From Symbiodinium kawagutii (lineage: Eukaryota > Sar > Dinophyceae > Suessiales > Symbiodiniaceae): 64,000 bases of DNA. This document shows positions 10,906-21,860 of this stretch, piece by piece (position 1 is the first letter of the stretch; every line of letters starts with the position of its first letter). The stretch covers positions 252,177 to 316,176 of the forward strand of contig VSDK01018725.1 of the NCBI GenBank assembly GCA_009767595.1, read 5' to 3'. The position numbers were made by a program, and so were the translations under genes. Below the pieces are notes generated by a model, which was not told where the DNA came from, did not search any database, and saw only the letters and a list, made by a program, of their open reading frames with translations.

Positions 10906-11239
10906 TAACCATATAATCATATATCTGTTGACATGCTGATGCCGCCTTAGAAAAAGGCTTCCCAACCAGAACAAATGCAGTTTCTAGTTTGCAGTTCTGC
11001 AGCTGCAACTCATTTCTATCATTCTTGAGGACTCAAAATCTGAACGTTGAGCATAGTTCTGCGCTCAAAGCATGCCCTGGAAATTGGGATGTCCCTTCAG
11101 AATCCTTCAATGGTGTTTGCACTCATTTGCGATCATACATGTATCCCTCCCTCTCTTTCCATATTCTGAAGTCTAAGCAGCTTGTAACTATGCTGGAGCT
11201 GAAGGATGCAAAAGCGCTATCCCAGTTCAGCAGCTGGTA

Positions 11240-11522
11240 TTTGAACAAAATGAGAGTTGGTTCTTATGGCCACGGAAAGCTTGAAATTAAATGGTGAATG
11301 AATTGAGGCAATGGTGCGATGTTTCCACGTCCACTCTGTGACGCTGGGGAATAATTCGACAGGCAAAAGCGCCATGTGCTCAGCCGGGCGCTTCAAGCAA
11401 ACAAATGTAGACTCAGGTCCGAGCAATTCATATATGAGTTGAGGGCTTGCAATTGAAAATATCGGATTTCCGGCACCGAAAAAAGAACATTCAAGCCACG
11501 TGGCCTCACAAAACTCCAGCAC
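11240..11522 (-). CDS. Possible exon, unrecognised
   Basis: Open minus frame of 101 codons containing GAGNPIFSIASPQLIYELLG and RPAEHMALLPVELFPSVTEW. Same strand as the flanking exon candidates. No family recognised; borders unknown. Confidence 0.3.
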
Positions 11523-11579
11523 AGAATGCTAAAACCTGATAGCAACCGATTGTGCCGAACGAGAATGGCTCTGGCTGTG

Positions 11580-11685
11580 TGCCTTGTCGTTGAATTCCAA
11601 GGCTGCCATGCCCCAAAGGGCGTGGGACCTGGGTATCTTCACCGCCATGTGGTGGACATGTTGGGAGAGAAGCAAATAGTTATTG
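11580..11685 (-). CDS. Possible exon, unrecognised
   Basis: Minus frame reads HHMAVKIPRSHALWGMAALE then FNDKAHSQSHS with GC-rich third positions. Borders unknown. Confidence 0.3.
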
Positions 11686-11984
11686 GGAAACTAATCTGGA
11701 AGCTAAAAAGCATTATATTATATTGTATAGTGAAGCCAGTATAAATTATGTTTTTTTCCAATTCCAGGTTAGTTTAACGGGGTGTATACACTGGCACACC
11801 ACCATCATAAATCATCCCAAAGACCTTCGTTCTGAGATGTTGGGAGATTACTCAGTAAAGCATGGTACGAGCCGCGAGTCTTGCGATGACTCGTGTGTGT
11901 GTGTGTGTGTCATTCATTGAGCACGCCCCAGTTCTCAGGACTGCCCCAACACATTGGTACAAGCTATGCCTTGCCAGGCAGTTT

Positions 11985-12035
11985 CCCAGGTGGTTTCCCA
12001 GGTGGTTTCCCTGGTGGTTTCCCTGGTGGATTCTT
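11985..12035 (+). repeat. 12-bp tandem repeat (TTTCCCAGGTGG / TTTCCCTGGTGG)
   Basis: Four direct copies. Confidence 0.85.
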
Positions 12036-12324
12036 GTGGGGTCAGGTCTTCACGCCCGGTACCTGCGCAGCGTTGCAGCGGATCTATGCATTTCAATGGC
12101 GTTAGCAACTGACACACTCGGCACCTTCACGATGGTAGATCCTGCTGTTCACGATCGTAGATCCAGCTATCAATACACCAGCCCCACTTTGACCATAAAT
12201 GGCTTGTGATGTACCTGGGTTATTGGCACTCGGACTCAAATCATCATAAGTGACCAGCCTATACCAGCCTCATATTGCAGAAGAATCGATATGCCAACTT
12301 GTCATCAAGGCAGCACTGGCTTGA

Positions 12325-12618
12325 CCAGAATGAGTTCTGCCAGTTCTTCCCCATTGGAACCGCTTTTTGTACAACTCCCAAAGTAGTTGGATTCCCCCGT
12401 TGCAATCTGATGACACGCACCATGGGCAGTTCATCCAGCCATCTTGTAGGGTTCATAGGGTTGTCCCAGGAAACCAGCTGCACATGCAAGTAGGACCCCA
12501 GTGAGGAGCCCAGGGGGCTGCCTAAACCAAGATGCAAATCTCTCATCTTGAGCTCAGCCAATGCAACGCCAATCTGGAGCCCAACAAGCAGCAAAACACA
12601 AAGGATTTTACACAACAA
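12325..12618 (-). CDS. Possible exon with a hydrophobic start, unrecognised
   Basis: Minus frame begins MLCKILCVLLLVGLQIGVAL (signal or membrane segment), then repeats of LGS, then VQLVSWDNPMNPTRWLDELP and MVRVIRLQRGNPTTLGVVQK. It reads as a genuine protein and could be the 5' part of the gene ending at 10214, but this is not shown. Confidence 0.45.
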
Positions 12619-13078
12619 GCGGATGGCGTGTGATTTTTTTGCTGGGGCGTCCAGGGGTTTGATTATAGTAGTTTATTCTATACATGTAATTATACATATA
12701 AAATAAATGAATATGTATACATATATATATATATATAAATATACAGGAATGATTTGTAATGGTTAGTGATGATTAATTGCTGATATTTACTGACTGATCA
12801 GTCACGCGATCTGTATGCAATCTGCGACCTTCTTAGTTGCAAGACCTTGGATATGTCCAAGTGAGTCACTAGCCTCCCATTCCTTCCAACGACCACTCAC
12901 TTGGTGCAGTCATCACACCTGTCCTTAGCCTACTGCTCAGGACGGGGGAGGGGCTGGGCAGGGCAGGGATCACCACCACCCGTAGGTTGCTGGGATCACC
13001 AGTGAGATCAATCGATGCATCAGGAACTGGGATGGAGTGAGCTTCCCCTAGGAAAATTCAAGGATAACGTACCATATG

Positions 13079-13178
13079 GGGTTTCTTACAACATGGGACC
13101 CCCCAAAAGAATTGGTCTACTACTACAAGCGGTCCATATGGGATGATTTGGGGCTACCCCGTCATGACTTGAGACCCA
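13079..13178 (+). mobile_element. Family C/D-like element, degenerate
   Basis: Left GGGTTTCTTACAACATGGGA, right GATTTGGGGCTACCCC...CTTGAGACCC. Confidence 0.5.
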
Positions 13179-13319
13179 AAAAATCGAAGGAGAATCTCTA
13201 CTACCAAAAATCCCACAGATTCCCACAGGGAGTGAGGGAAAACTCTTCACATCTTCCAACGGTCGATGCTACGCCAAGCCTCTTCCTGGATTCTCTCCAA
13301 GTGACCTGACAGGTGCAGG

Positions 13320-13543
13320 TTCAGGTGGGTCACTGCAGCTCATCGTGTCAGCAGGATGGATTCACCATGGACGGTGCTACGAAGTGGTGCGGTTACATGA
13401 GGTTGTTGTACTGGGATGAACCGCTAGCCGCTATGGCTGCAAACAAGAAAGAGTTTCCGGCTGATTTTTCCTGTGCCTATCAAGTGATGGACGCACTGGT
13501 TGAAACATACCTGGACCAATATTGTTCGAAAAGTCACTCTTGA
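13320..13543 (+). CDS. Possible 3' exon, unrecognised
   Basis: Plus frame CQQDGFTMDGATKWCGYMRL, then LYWDEPLAAMAANKKEFPAD, ending YLDQYCSKSHS and TGA. Good codon pattern. An acceptor GTGCAG precedes it near 13318. Confidence 0.4.
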
Positions 13544-14082
13544 TATTCTGGTGGGCCGACTTTGTCTACAACAACTATTGTATACCTTCCTCTGGCAAAC
13601 AGTTGCATATCTGCATAGGTACCATCATCTACGGCAAAGAATGATACACAAACGTGCCCACAAACAAAACATGTGATAACTGCAAATATAATCTTCACAT
13701 TGTATCATGTATCAGCAGTGCAAATGATGGGTGCAATCAGCCAACCTGTCCAGTGGAGCTTGAAGTTGGCAGTTGATTCCATGACACTGCCCCTTGCAAT
13801 AGATGCAACTCCTCATGTGTCCAGGCCGCGGCACCCATCCCAAGGTCAAACTGAATAGTGTACAGTCGGTTCTGTCTAGGAAAGAAACGGAGGTACCGTT
13901 CTTTGAATTTCAGGGCTTCGTCCTCAAATTCATCGCTTCCCTATTGATGATCAGCTCAGGATGGCCGCCCATTGATGGGTTCACCCAAATCTAAGAACGG
14001 GCATCGCCCAAGTTTGGGGCCAGCCTTCCTTTTCGCCCAGCGCCATTGTGCTTCAACAATGCTCATGTTTCACTTTCGTATG

Positions 14083-14133
14083 CATCATCACCATCACCAT
14101 CACCATCACCATCATCACCACCATCATCATCAC

Positions 14134-14203
<70 letters not shown>

Positions 14204-14213
14204 GCCATCATCG

Positions 14214-14263
<50 letters not shown>

Positions 14264-14280
14264 GCCATCATCACCATCAA
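14083..14280 (+). repeat. CAT/ATC microsatellite
   Basis: About 200 bp of (CAT)n with CAC and CGC interruptions. It creates long artificial His, Ser, Ile and Met frames, none of them genes. Confidence 0.95.
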
Positions 14281-14443
14281 CCCTTCTAGACCCTATTGTT
14301 GCTCATTATCCCCTATAACCATTCATCAACCACTGGTTGATCATCATTGTTACCACCTTATGATTCCCACAACACATGGGTCGCACCACCTGACTTGATC
14401 GACCCCCAGGAAGGACCAACCACTGGGACGGCACCCATGGCAC

Positions 14444-14514
14444 CTCTGCTGATGTTGCCCTTGGGATCCGCCCAGCCCAGGGCCCAAAGGCATCCAGCCA
14501 GCTGCTCGGGCATC
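14444..14514 (-). CDS. Possible exon, unrecognised
   Basis: 71 bp reading MPEQLAGCLWALGWADPKGN then ISR, with acceptor CGTCAG and donor AGAG|GTGCC. Split codons at both ends. Confidence 0.4.
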
Positions 14515-15263
14515 CTGACGTCACCCCTGGAAGCTCATTGTTCCTTGAGTTCCTTGTATTCGAAATTTATTTGGATAATCATTTGTGTTTGGCTTAAGAG
14601 TTGAGATCTTGACAACTTATCGACGGTCTGAACCTCTGGGGTTTTGGATTCATGGAGGTGTGTAATTGCCTGGGGCACAGGAGCAAAACAAGTCATCAGT
14701 TGTACCTGCTGATTGATGCAGGTACTAGAGCAGGATCAATCAACAGGGTATCAGTCGGAAAACACCTAGCGCACCTGGTTGAGATTCTCTCCAGCAAGGA
14801 TGCTATATCAATCACATAGTTTAGAATCTATCCAGCAAGAATTTTCCATCAATTTCAAGCCCACAGGAGGATCAGCCCTCCGCCCACCTCCTTGGCTCAA
14901 GTATGCTTTCGGGAGGGTTCACCATGGTTCACCTATGGAATTGGTCCCCATTCAACACTATCAAAGGTATTGATGTATCCCTCATTTTTATTGATTAATA
15001 TCGGTATTTTTTTCCTGCGCCCTCACGAAGGACTTGTAGCGACGCCACTGCCAACACCATGTTGCGGCTTGACTAGTATATCGCTTATGAACCATTATCA
15101 AGGCCTTTGTTTCACCATGAAAAGGTCTCAAGGATGATAATCAGTGGGTCAGGTATTGATCAACATTACCAAGGTCAATATATTGGTCAATATTGATCCA
15201 TCAACAGTTACCACTCAGTTAGCAAATCCTCTATGAACCTCCTCAAGCTCTCCCTGGTCACAG

Positions 15264-15420
15264 TTTCGCGACCCCACCCCAGTTTTCTTCCGGCGACCCG
15301 AAAAGGTGCCCGGACATGTCTTCAGCGACGCTTTCCAAGGACGTCAGCACGCTTGGAAGGAGCTCTAAGACCTTCTGATGGACGCAGGTCTCCTGATGGC
15401 TGAGAGGGTTCACCACTGGT
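15264..15420 (+). pseudogene. Exon-like block with an in-frame TAA
   Basis: Plus frame FRDPTPVFFRRPEKVPGHVF, SDAFQGRQHAWKEL, TAA (15366-15368), then DLLMDAGLLMAERV. Coding character appears on both sides of the stop. Could be a decayed exon, or an exon ending before the TAA. Confidence 0.35.
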
Positions 15421-15600
15421 AGGGCTACAAGCGGGGCTAAGCAATGGCAGCGGTTGACCGATAGTAGGGCTAATAGCAGGGTTGACCAATAGTAGGATGA
15501 AGAAGCGGCAATAAGATGGTTAACAAATGGCCGATAGTAGAATACAGCGTTGTCAGGTTAAGCAATAATAGGGCTAATCAACCAGCAACAATAGGGCTTA
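15420..15600. repeat. Dispersed TAGTAGGGCTAA-type repeats
   Basis: Repeated AGGGCTAA, AGCAATA and AATAGTAGG motifs between two plus-strand exon candidates. Confidence 0.5.
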
Positions 15601-15677
15601 TAAGCAGTAATGAGCTATGATGATTGGAGACTTATCATGAGAAAAAACAAACAGATACTCACGGGCTGGAAAAACAG

Positions 15678-15806
15678 CAAAAAAAACGAGAGGAAGCCCT
15701 GGCAAAAATACAGCTGCTGGGCAAGAGGGCCAAACTGTGCACAGGACAAGCCCGACTCCTTGAAGGATTTGTGCAGGCTGGGTCAATCCCACCCATGCCA
15801 CACTGA
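15678..15806 (+). CDS. Possible 3' exon, coiled-coil-like, unrecognised
   Basis: Starts after AACAG: QKKREEALAKIQLLGKRAKL, then CTGQARLLEGFVQAGSIPPM and PH, stop TGA at 15804-15806. Charged heptad-like pattern. 43 codons including stop. Confidence 0.5.
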   Translation, partial: QKKREEALAKIQLLGKRAKLCTGQARLLEGFVQAGSIPPMPH

Positions 15807-16231
15807 GAAAACGGGAACTGTTGCCTTCCACTCTCTAGGCATGTTTAGGCATTTTTAGGCTATCTCCAAAGTTTCAGCCCCGGCATGGCCCCCGCAACTC
15901 AGAAGCCCAAATGCCGCAGCAGTTTGCTCCTGCAACATGGCAATGGAGTAGAGCAAGGAGTACCTGAACACGGGGACCCATGGGACCCCACAAACTGCAA
16001 GGATCAATGGATTGTTACCACCTGTGCCGCTCACTGAGCAGCAAACCTTCTCCACCCATGAGAGATGTCCCCATAGCGCCGCTGCAAATTTGACACATGT
16101 TACTTACCATGCATCCAAATGTTTCAAAAGCATGAGATTGTGTTATAGAATGTTACAGGAAAATACGCAGGAAAGTGGCTTGGTTTCCGGACATTTCTGG
16201 TAGTTACTGCAACTGGTTGAACTACAGGTTC

Positions 16232-16352
16232 TTCATGGAACTTTATATAAATCTTGGTGGCTTATAGATCCCTTGCTAAAAATATTTTCAGTGGTTATAT
16301 GGTAAATCAACCATATCCCAAAAACACGAAAAACCTAAGTTAGTGGGTATAA
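16232..16352 (-). mobile_element. Family H element
   Basis: CTTGGTGGCTTATAGATCCC, TTGCTAAAAATAT, then CCTAAGTTAGTGGGTATAAG. Inverted relative to the copy at 47793-47905. Confidence 0.65.
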
Positions 16353-16444
16353 GCCATCCAGAAATTCAGCCCTTTCTCCCCATTGCTTATCATTCTCCCA
16401 GTGTCTTTGGCCATGACTGCGGCTGGCTACCCCAGGTGGTACTC

Positions 16445-16592
16445 CATCGGGTCACGTGTTGTGTGTGCTCAGCTGGCTGCGTGTCTTCAACTCATCGACC
16501 AAGGACGTGACCAATGCCTTGGCAGCAGCTGGGAACCAGTGGAAACTGCTGGGTATCATGACCAGTGGATAACCGACCAACCAATGGTGATG
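16445..16592 (+). CDS. Possible exon, unrecognised
   Basis: Plus frame SWLRVFNSSTKDVTNALAAA then GNQWKLLGIMTSG and a stop. It resembles the start of the 17358-17521 candidate (F-SS-KD-..N-LA). Confidence 0.3.
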
Positions 16593-16598
16593 ATGCTG

Positions 16599-16715
16599 CG
16601 CCAACCAATGGTGACTGATCATCAACCAATGGTGACTGATCATCAACCAATGGTGACTGATCATCAACCAATGGTGACTGATCATCAACCACTGGCGGAT
16701 GATGATCATCAACCA
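16599..16715 (+). repeat. 21-bp tandem repeat ACCAATGGTGACTGATCATCA
   Basis: Four perfect copies followed by two diverged ones. Confidence 0.9.
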
Positions 16716-16776
16716 CTGGTGAGTGATAGGCTTGACTCGTGAAAACACATCAGATCAAACTGGGACCGACCTGGAT

Positions 16777-17118
16777 TCACTGGTTGCCACATTTTGGCAC
16801 ACCGCGGCGCTCCGCCTTCAGCAAGTCATCTGGCAGCGTCCGGGTCAGGGCTAAGGAATAGAAGAGGTCGACCAACTCCTGGCCGCACCCCGCTGCCCCG
16901 TTTCAGCTTCCCAAGTGGAGCCAAGAAATGGATAGGCAACAGCCATCAACTGCCCCCATAGGCATCACTTCTGTGGCATAGCTTTCCTGGCACAAGCTGA
17001 GTCGGCTTCCCCAGATGCCCCAAACATGGCATAACTCTCGTCGATGCACCTCCCCTTCACCCTCCCGTAGGTTCAATGCTGAACGAATCAAAGTGGCCAA
17101 CTCACCCGTGGTGGCCAA
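16777..17118 (-). pseudogene. Coding-like minus frame with one internal TGA
   Basis: Reads ATTGELATLIRSALNLREGE, GEVHRRELCHVWGIWGSRLS, ...WLHLGS, TGA (16915-16913), then in the same frame AAGCGQELVDLFYSLALTRT, LPDDLLKAERRGVPKCGNQ and stop. No family recognised. Decayed gene, readthrough, or two exons wrongly joined. Confidence 0.4.
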
Positions 17119-17357
17119 TGTGCGGCTTATGCTCCACCAGTACCATTCTCAGCCAAAAATCAACCAAGATGAATCACGTCTGTGAACAATCTTTCCCTTG
17201 CCAAACAACATCATCATGAACCTGCAACAACCATTCACTCTGATAGTTTCCCTCCAAAACCTGGAGGCGGTATTTGCCTGGTGGTTTCCCCCAGGGTGGT
17301 TCATATGGACCTCCTATGGGCCTCCCATAGACCTCCCATGGACCCATGGTCCCTGGT

Positions 17358-17521
17358 CCTGGACTTTCAAATCTTCGAAGGACGCTTTGGTCAACGAGTT
17401 GGCCAAGAACGCCGTGAGCGGCGCCATGTTGAGCTTCAGTTCCTGGCCCGGCGGCTATTTTGCTGGTGCCTTGGGGCATGCAAAGGGTTGGAAGCTGTGG
17501 AGGGATCATGAAGGATTATGA
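17358..17521 (+). CDS. Possible 3' exon, unrecognised
   Basis: FKSSKDALVNELAKNAVSGA, then MLSFSSWPGGYFAGALGHAK, ending WRDHEGL and stop. Third positions are mostly G/C. Confidence 0.4.
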
Positions 17522-18345
17522 TGGTTGTAGATGGTTGTATGAGTTATTAAGCAAGAAGGGGCTAAACAACCAGCAATACAAACATACAGTGTACTTGATG
17601 AGGGAGTTCACCAGGGAACATGGTTATTCTTGTAATCAAACAACCCAGTCACGCCAATTGAAAATGTGGTTATCCATGATTATAAGGATATTTGCGGTGC
17701 AAGTTGGGGAACCATACGAAAAAATCATGGCCAGCAGGTGGCGATGCACTAATCGTTTTCAGCTCCTCCAAGCACTTTGCTCAAGACTCCCATGAAAATA
17801 TCAATTCATCAACCACCCCTATATGTAAGACCGCCCAGTATTTCTTTGATCGTTTGGTCTTCATTCTGCTCACATAATTTCAGTAGGGACACGTGCAAAG
17901 GAGGAATGAACCAACAGAACGACATGCAACATAAGTTAGGGCAACAGTTAGGGTGTACCGGCACCACTGCTAGAACCTTCAACGACTGGGCAATCGGGTT
18001 GCAATGGACGTAATCATTACAAGCCGATGAATCCAATGATTGATGAAGCTTCTAACAAACCAACTATATCCAACTCAACATTTGATGGTACATCTTCTGT
18101 ATCTCCCATTAAGAATTGTTGTTGTTCATTTTGTTTTATTCTGTTCTCACCATTGTATAAATATTCTCCGCGTCTCTCTCTCTCTCTCCCCCTCTCTCTC
18201 GATCACCACATTGACATCATACTCAACTAATATTGTTGGCGGTCAACCCCCTTGACAAGCCATTTAAAATCTAAAACCAGTATCAACCAGCTTTGACTAA
18301 CATCATTAAGCACTAACACTGATTTCATTATACCTGCCAACACAC

Positions 18346-18468
18346 CTTGTTTCTGCGAAGATCCCAATTCAGGCCGGCACTAAGCACATCATAATCATAG
18401 GGCAAACCAATGAGGAGAAAAGAATCTTTGAAGACCGGTATGCATTTGAACGTCTGGATCCCGTCGAC
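18346..18468 (-). CDS. Internal exon, unrecognised gene (pairs with 18867-19012)
   Basis: 41 codons: VDGIQTFKCIPVFKDSFLLI then GLPYDYDVLSAGLNWDLRRN K. Acceptor ACAAG|GTC and donor CAAG|GTGTG, phase 0 at both ends, matching the upstream exon. No family recognised. Confidence 0.6.
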
Positions 18469-18736
18469 CTTGTGGTTGAGAAAAAACATGAGAATTATAT
18501 TAGACTACAATCTTCATCGTTCTCATCATCTATCACTATATCACTATCATTGTAGTCAATAACTATCAAGTTGCTGGTTCATGATCGTGATCATTCATGA
18601 TCATTCCATATCATTCTCATGCTGTCTCCCTCTGGGTAGAAACATTTATATATAGATGTATATATGTATATGTGTGTGTCGCATCATTTGTGATCAGCAT
18701 GGCGACCAAGCATGAAACTAGTTCTTGATGAATTTG

Positions 18737-18772
<36 letters not shown>

Positions 18773-18835
18773 ATATGTTGTTGATGATGTTGTTGATGAT
18801 GTTGTTGATGATGTTGTTGATGATGTTGTTGATGA
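18737..18835 (+). repeat. CTG microsatellite plus 12-bp TTGTTGATGATG array
   Basis: (CTG)12 at 18737-18773 and five copies of the 12-mer at 18777-18835, inside the intron 18469-18866. Confidence 0.95.
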
Positions 18836-18866
18836 CCATCATCACGACCAACTGACCTTCACTCAC

Positions 18867-19012
18867 CTTCAGTCCCCCCATCTCAGTGACCGCACCTTGA
18901 ACTTTGATCTCAGCATGGCCGTCGAAAAAAGGCCGCTCACGGTCTCCTGTCGCAGGTATCATCGTTGGAGCTGAGATCCGGTGATGTGCAGGGCGGTTCC
19001 GAGACGCTCCAC
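18867..19012 (-). CDS. Internal exon, unrecognised gene
   Basis: 48 codons after a 2-nt split codon: GASRNRPAHHRISAPTMIPA, TGDRERPFFDGHAEIKVQGA, VTEMGGLK. Donor AAG|GTGAGT is a consensus site. The join EMGGLK|VDGIQTF keeps phase 0. Confidence 0.65.
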
Positions 19013-19261
19013 CTCTAACAGTTGCAACCTCCAAATTGAACCAGAAGTTTAATTTTGGGGGTTTACAAAGTGTAGAACAAATGAATATTACAAACCCATG
19101 GTTGGATAAGATTAAATGACCGGTTCAACCCAACCAACATTTACAAATGCATGGATTTTATGACAGAATAAGTCGATGAAGCATCAAATGATGAAGTACA
19201 GAGATCCAGCTGCGAAGCGGTCCAGCCATCCATTCTCGATAGAAACATTGCCAGCTGCTCG

Positions 19262-19400
19262 GGGTTGGTCTATGAACAGCTGGATCTCCCCTGAAACCGC
19301 CGCGCAGCACCGTCCTCCGCGGTCAGTTGAGGGGCAGTCTTGGCCAAGCGATAAACCAACACAGGCAGCAGGGCCTCGACAGCACCGCAATGCCGTTGGA
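19262..19400 (-). pseudogene. Coding-like minus block with a probable 1-nt frameshift
   Basis: VEALLPVLVYRLAKTAPQLT then AEDGAARRFQG in one frame, then GEIQLFIDQPRAAGNVSIEN and GWLDRFAAGSLYF in the next frame. The switch lies at a GGGG run, so it may be a sequencing error or decay. Confidence 0.35.
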
Positions 19401-19470
19401 AGGGTACCAGGGAGTATCAACCCACACGCCTGCATATGCATAGAGATAAACATGTATCTAATATGCTGTG

Positions 19471-19559
19471 ATTTCTTAAAATAGGGGTACCCCCAAGTCA
19501 TCCGTTTATAGATATTTAACAAACCAACCATTTTTGGGGTACCTCCACTTTGAGAAACT
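19471..19559 (+). mobile_element. Family C element
   Basis: TTTCTTAAAATAGGGGTACC...AACCAACCATTTTTGGGGTA...TTTGAGAAAC. Confidence 0.7.
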
Positions 19560-19669
19560 ATCAAATGTGTACCAACAAATTTGTATGAGCAATCAATGGA
19601 CAGGTATAAATAATAGGCATGCACGCGTGTAAAAATATCTCTGGAATTCAAAAAATAAGTAATTGCTGC

Positions 19670-19920
19670 AAACAAAAATATACATAAATAAATACAATAA
19701 GTTAAAATATAAAGCAAATAAATACAAATAAATAGAACATAAAACAAATAAATGAATGAAAACATGAGTTGATAAATAAATAAATAGATAGAAAAATAGA
19801 TAGATAAATGCAGAAATAGATAAATTGATTCACAAGGTACATAGATAATTTACTGTATGAATATACTCATACATATATACATATATTTATACACATAGGA
19901 TCTATACACACAATCATCTA
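19670..19920. other. AT-rich AAATAAATA / GATAGATA tract
   Basis: Imperfect tetranucleotide repeats. The long minus open frame across it is compositional. Confidence 0.6.
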
Positions 19921-20051
19921 TGCTAGTTGCACCACCATATCTTCCACAAATGCCCAGGGTTCTGAGTATGGTGATGTCCTCAAACCTAAGTGAAGGGCAC
20001 AACTAACAAACTAAATCCAGCCAAAACCCACCCACCCACCACAACCGAAGC

Positions 20052-20200
20052 CTAGCCATTCGCCCCTCGGCGCGCCTGCAGCATGGGAGCTTCGTTGCTC
20101 ATTTCAGCAACTGCCCAAAGGGCCTCTGAAGTACCAGTGGCCTTGCTAGGCAGCGTGGCATTTCGTGGCGCTTGGGTCAAGAACCCCAAAAATGACCATT
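20052..20200 (-). CDS. 3' exon, unrecognised
   Basis: TQAPRNATLPSKATGTSEAL, then WAVAEMSNEAPMLQARRGAN G and TAG at 20054-20052. Acceptor-like CCCAAG near 20188. Strong codon pattern. Confidence 0.5.
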
Positions 20201-20217
20201 TGAGTGGGAGATGACCA

Positions 20218-20308
20218 TGGGTCAAGCAGTTAACCAACCAACTAATGGTTAATGGTTAATAATAGGGTATGATAAGTAACAATAGTAGGGGAGATAACAG
20301 CTATATGC
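20218..20308 (+). mobile_element. Companion unit preceding a family B element
   Basis: GGGTCAAGCAGTTAACCAAC, GGTTAATGGTTAATAATAGG, GTATGATAAGTAACAATAG. A similar unit precedes the B copy at 54267 and follows, inverted, the one at 39750. Confidence 0.5.
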
Positions 20309-20416
20309 GGCTATGGGTCAACATTAACCATCAACAATGGTGGATAACCAACAATAAGAGGGAAAACAATGGTTGATAGTGGGGAACCAGGGGTGCAGGA
20401 TTTTGACCCACGGCCA
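20309..20416 (+). mobile_element. Family B inverted-repeat element
   Basis: Ends GGCTATGGGTCAACATTAAC and GATTTTGACCCACGGCCA. Confidence 0.75.
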
Positions 20417-20429
20417 TTTTTTGGTAAAC

Positions 20430-20550
20430 TCAATGTTCCCTATGCTTCCAGTTCCCAATATAGTAGGCAACTAGCTGGTTTCTACCGTGGTTGGAACTGG
20501 GGTTGGTTACCTATTATAGTGGTAACTGGAAGCATAGGGGTTGGTAAAAC
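20430..20550 (+). repeat. Family G inverted repeat (hairpin)
   Basis: GTTCCCTATGCTTCCAGTT with AATATAGTAGGCAAC on the left; TTACCTATTATAGTGGTAAC then TGGAAGCATAGGGG on the right, near-complementary. Confidence 0.65.
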
Positions 20551-21138
20551 AAACCCCAATGTTGGCAAACGAACCCCAATGTGGGTAAATGCGTGACCAT
20601 TATTGGCTTTTATCATTGATCAGAGTCATTACCATAAGTGCCGTATCATTGGATATGATTGGTGATTTCATGTCACTGCGATGAGTGTTATTGGTTGGTA
20701 TTGCACAGTAAGTTGAAAAACCCTCTCCAATAACAGTTGTTATTGATAACAACCATGGTAAAACCAACAATGCCAATAATAAACAATAAGTTGTTTATTA
20801 GTGGGTAAAATTTTAACACATGACCACTATTATTGACATTTGCTGAGTCCATGAATAGCTGATCAATATGATTGGTCGTTGCATGTCATTAGCATGAGTG
20901 GCTCATTATTGGATATGACATGACCAGGATTGGCTTCTTTTCTCATATTGGCTGATATGGTAAAGTCAATTTAGTCATACAACCAATCCAAGAACACTGA
21001 TAAATGGCTTGTAATCATTATTGCTTAATATTGTGGTTCCAGTCGTTTGGGGGCAACCTGGTGTAAGTACTAATCACCAAAGCCATGCTTCTATGTTGCT
21101 GTAAGTTTGAGTCTGGAAACTCTCAACCCAGCAGTTAC
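20551..21138. other. Non-coding, AT-rich
   Basis: Many ATTGGT / ACCAAT / CAATAATAAACAAT motifs. No exon supported. Confidence 0.4.
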
Positions 21139-21285
21139 CTTGACATCTGATGGCCTTGAGCCATGTGCTTGGCAGAAAATGCACCGAATGCATTTGCTAA
21201 CCCTTGGATCGACCTCAGGAAAGCTGCAGTCATATGAGTTTCAATCCCCATCGGGGGACGTCGATGCCTATAGGTTTTTTCAAAC
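21139..21285 (-). CDS. Internal exon, unrecognised
   Basis: FEKTYRHRRPPMGIETHMTA, AFLRSIQGLANAFGAFSAKH, MAQGHQMS. Acceptor CGTCAG, donor AAG|GTAAC. 147 bp with 1+2 split bases. No family recognised. Confidence 0.55.
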
Positions 21286-21762
21286 CTGACGTCCCAAGAA
21301 GTTCCTACAGTGGTATTTTCAAACATCTTTAAGTGATCTGTTGAATGATATTGTTTTTTTTGCATGAGCAGCATGGCATCCAGTTGAACCACAACTCAGT
21401 GGCACGGCAGCCCCCTGCCTGCAGATCCATTGCCCGACCCAACAATGTGTCCGAGATAATGCCCAAATGCGTCTGTCAGGTGCAGCACGGTACACCGAAG
21501 AGGCAGTGGATTTTTTTGGATAATCTGGTTCCCTGGTAAAACATGAGCAAGTTCATTGGCTGGTGAACACCCAAGCCTTGGTTTAAGCTGGTGAAACGAC
21601 GGAAAAAAAGCACATCATCATGGAAACCATCACACAAGGTGCGAGAGCTGACTTGCGTTCAGTGCGGTAAAGAATCACTTCGCAGGGGCCACCTGAACTC
21701 TGTCTGATGCTATTTTGCTAGCGGTTGCCTGCACGGTGAGTTTGTGGACCATAGACTATCTA

Positions 21763-21860
21763 CCATCCGGTTTCACCACTCCCTGTAGCTCTTTAGCTCC
21801 CCCTTTAAAGGGATTTGGGGATACCCCAAAATCCTTAGCTCCCTGAGAATCACCAGCTAG
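21763..21860 (-). mobile_element. Family E element
   Basis: Almost identical to 36133-36233. On the minus strand it reads CTAGCTGGTGATTCTCAGGG...TTTAAAGGGGGAGCTAAAGA...GGGAGTGGTGAAACC. Confidence 0.8.

Noticed and set aside
14046-14398. Poly-His, poly-Ser and poly-Ile open frames
   Set aside because: They are all translations of one CAT microsatellite in its frames.
14890-14903. Match to the end of the dinoflagellate spliced leader (TTGGCTCAAG), also near 63352
   Set aside because: Only about 10 nt match; the upstream CCATTT part of the leader is absent, so chance is likely.
16599-16715. Evenly spaced repeats reminiscent of CRISPR
   Set aside because: The units are directly adjacent 21-mers without unique spacers.
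19184-19765. Minus frame of 193 codons
   Set aside because: The upstream two-thirds is AT-rich repeat and a family C element; only 19262-19400 looks coding.
20369-20596. Plus frame of 75 codons
   Set aside because: It is built from the end of a family B element and the family G hairpin.
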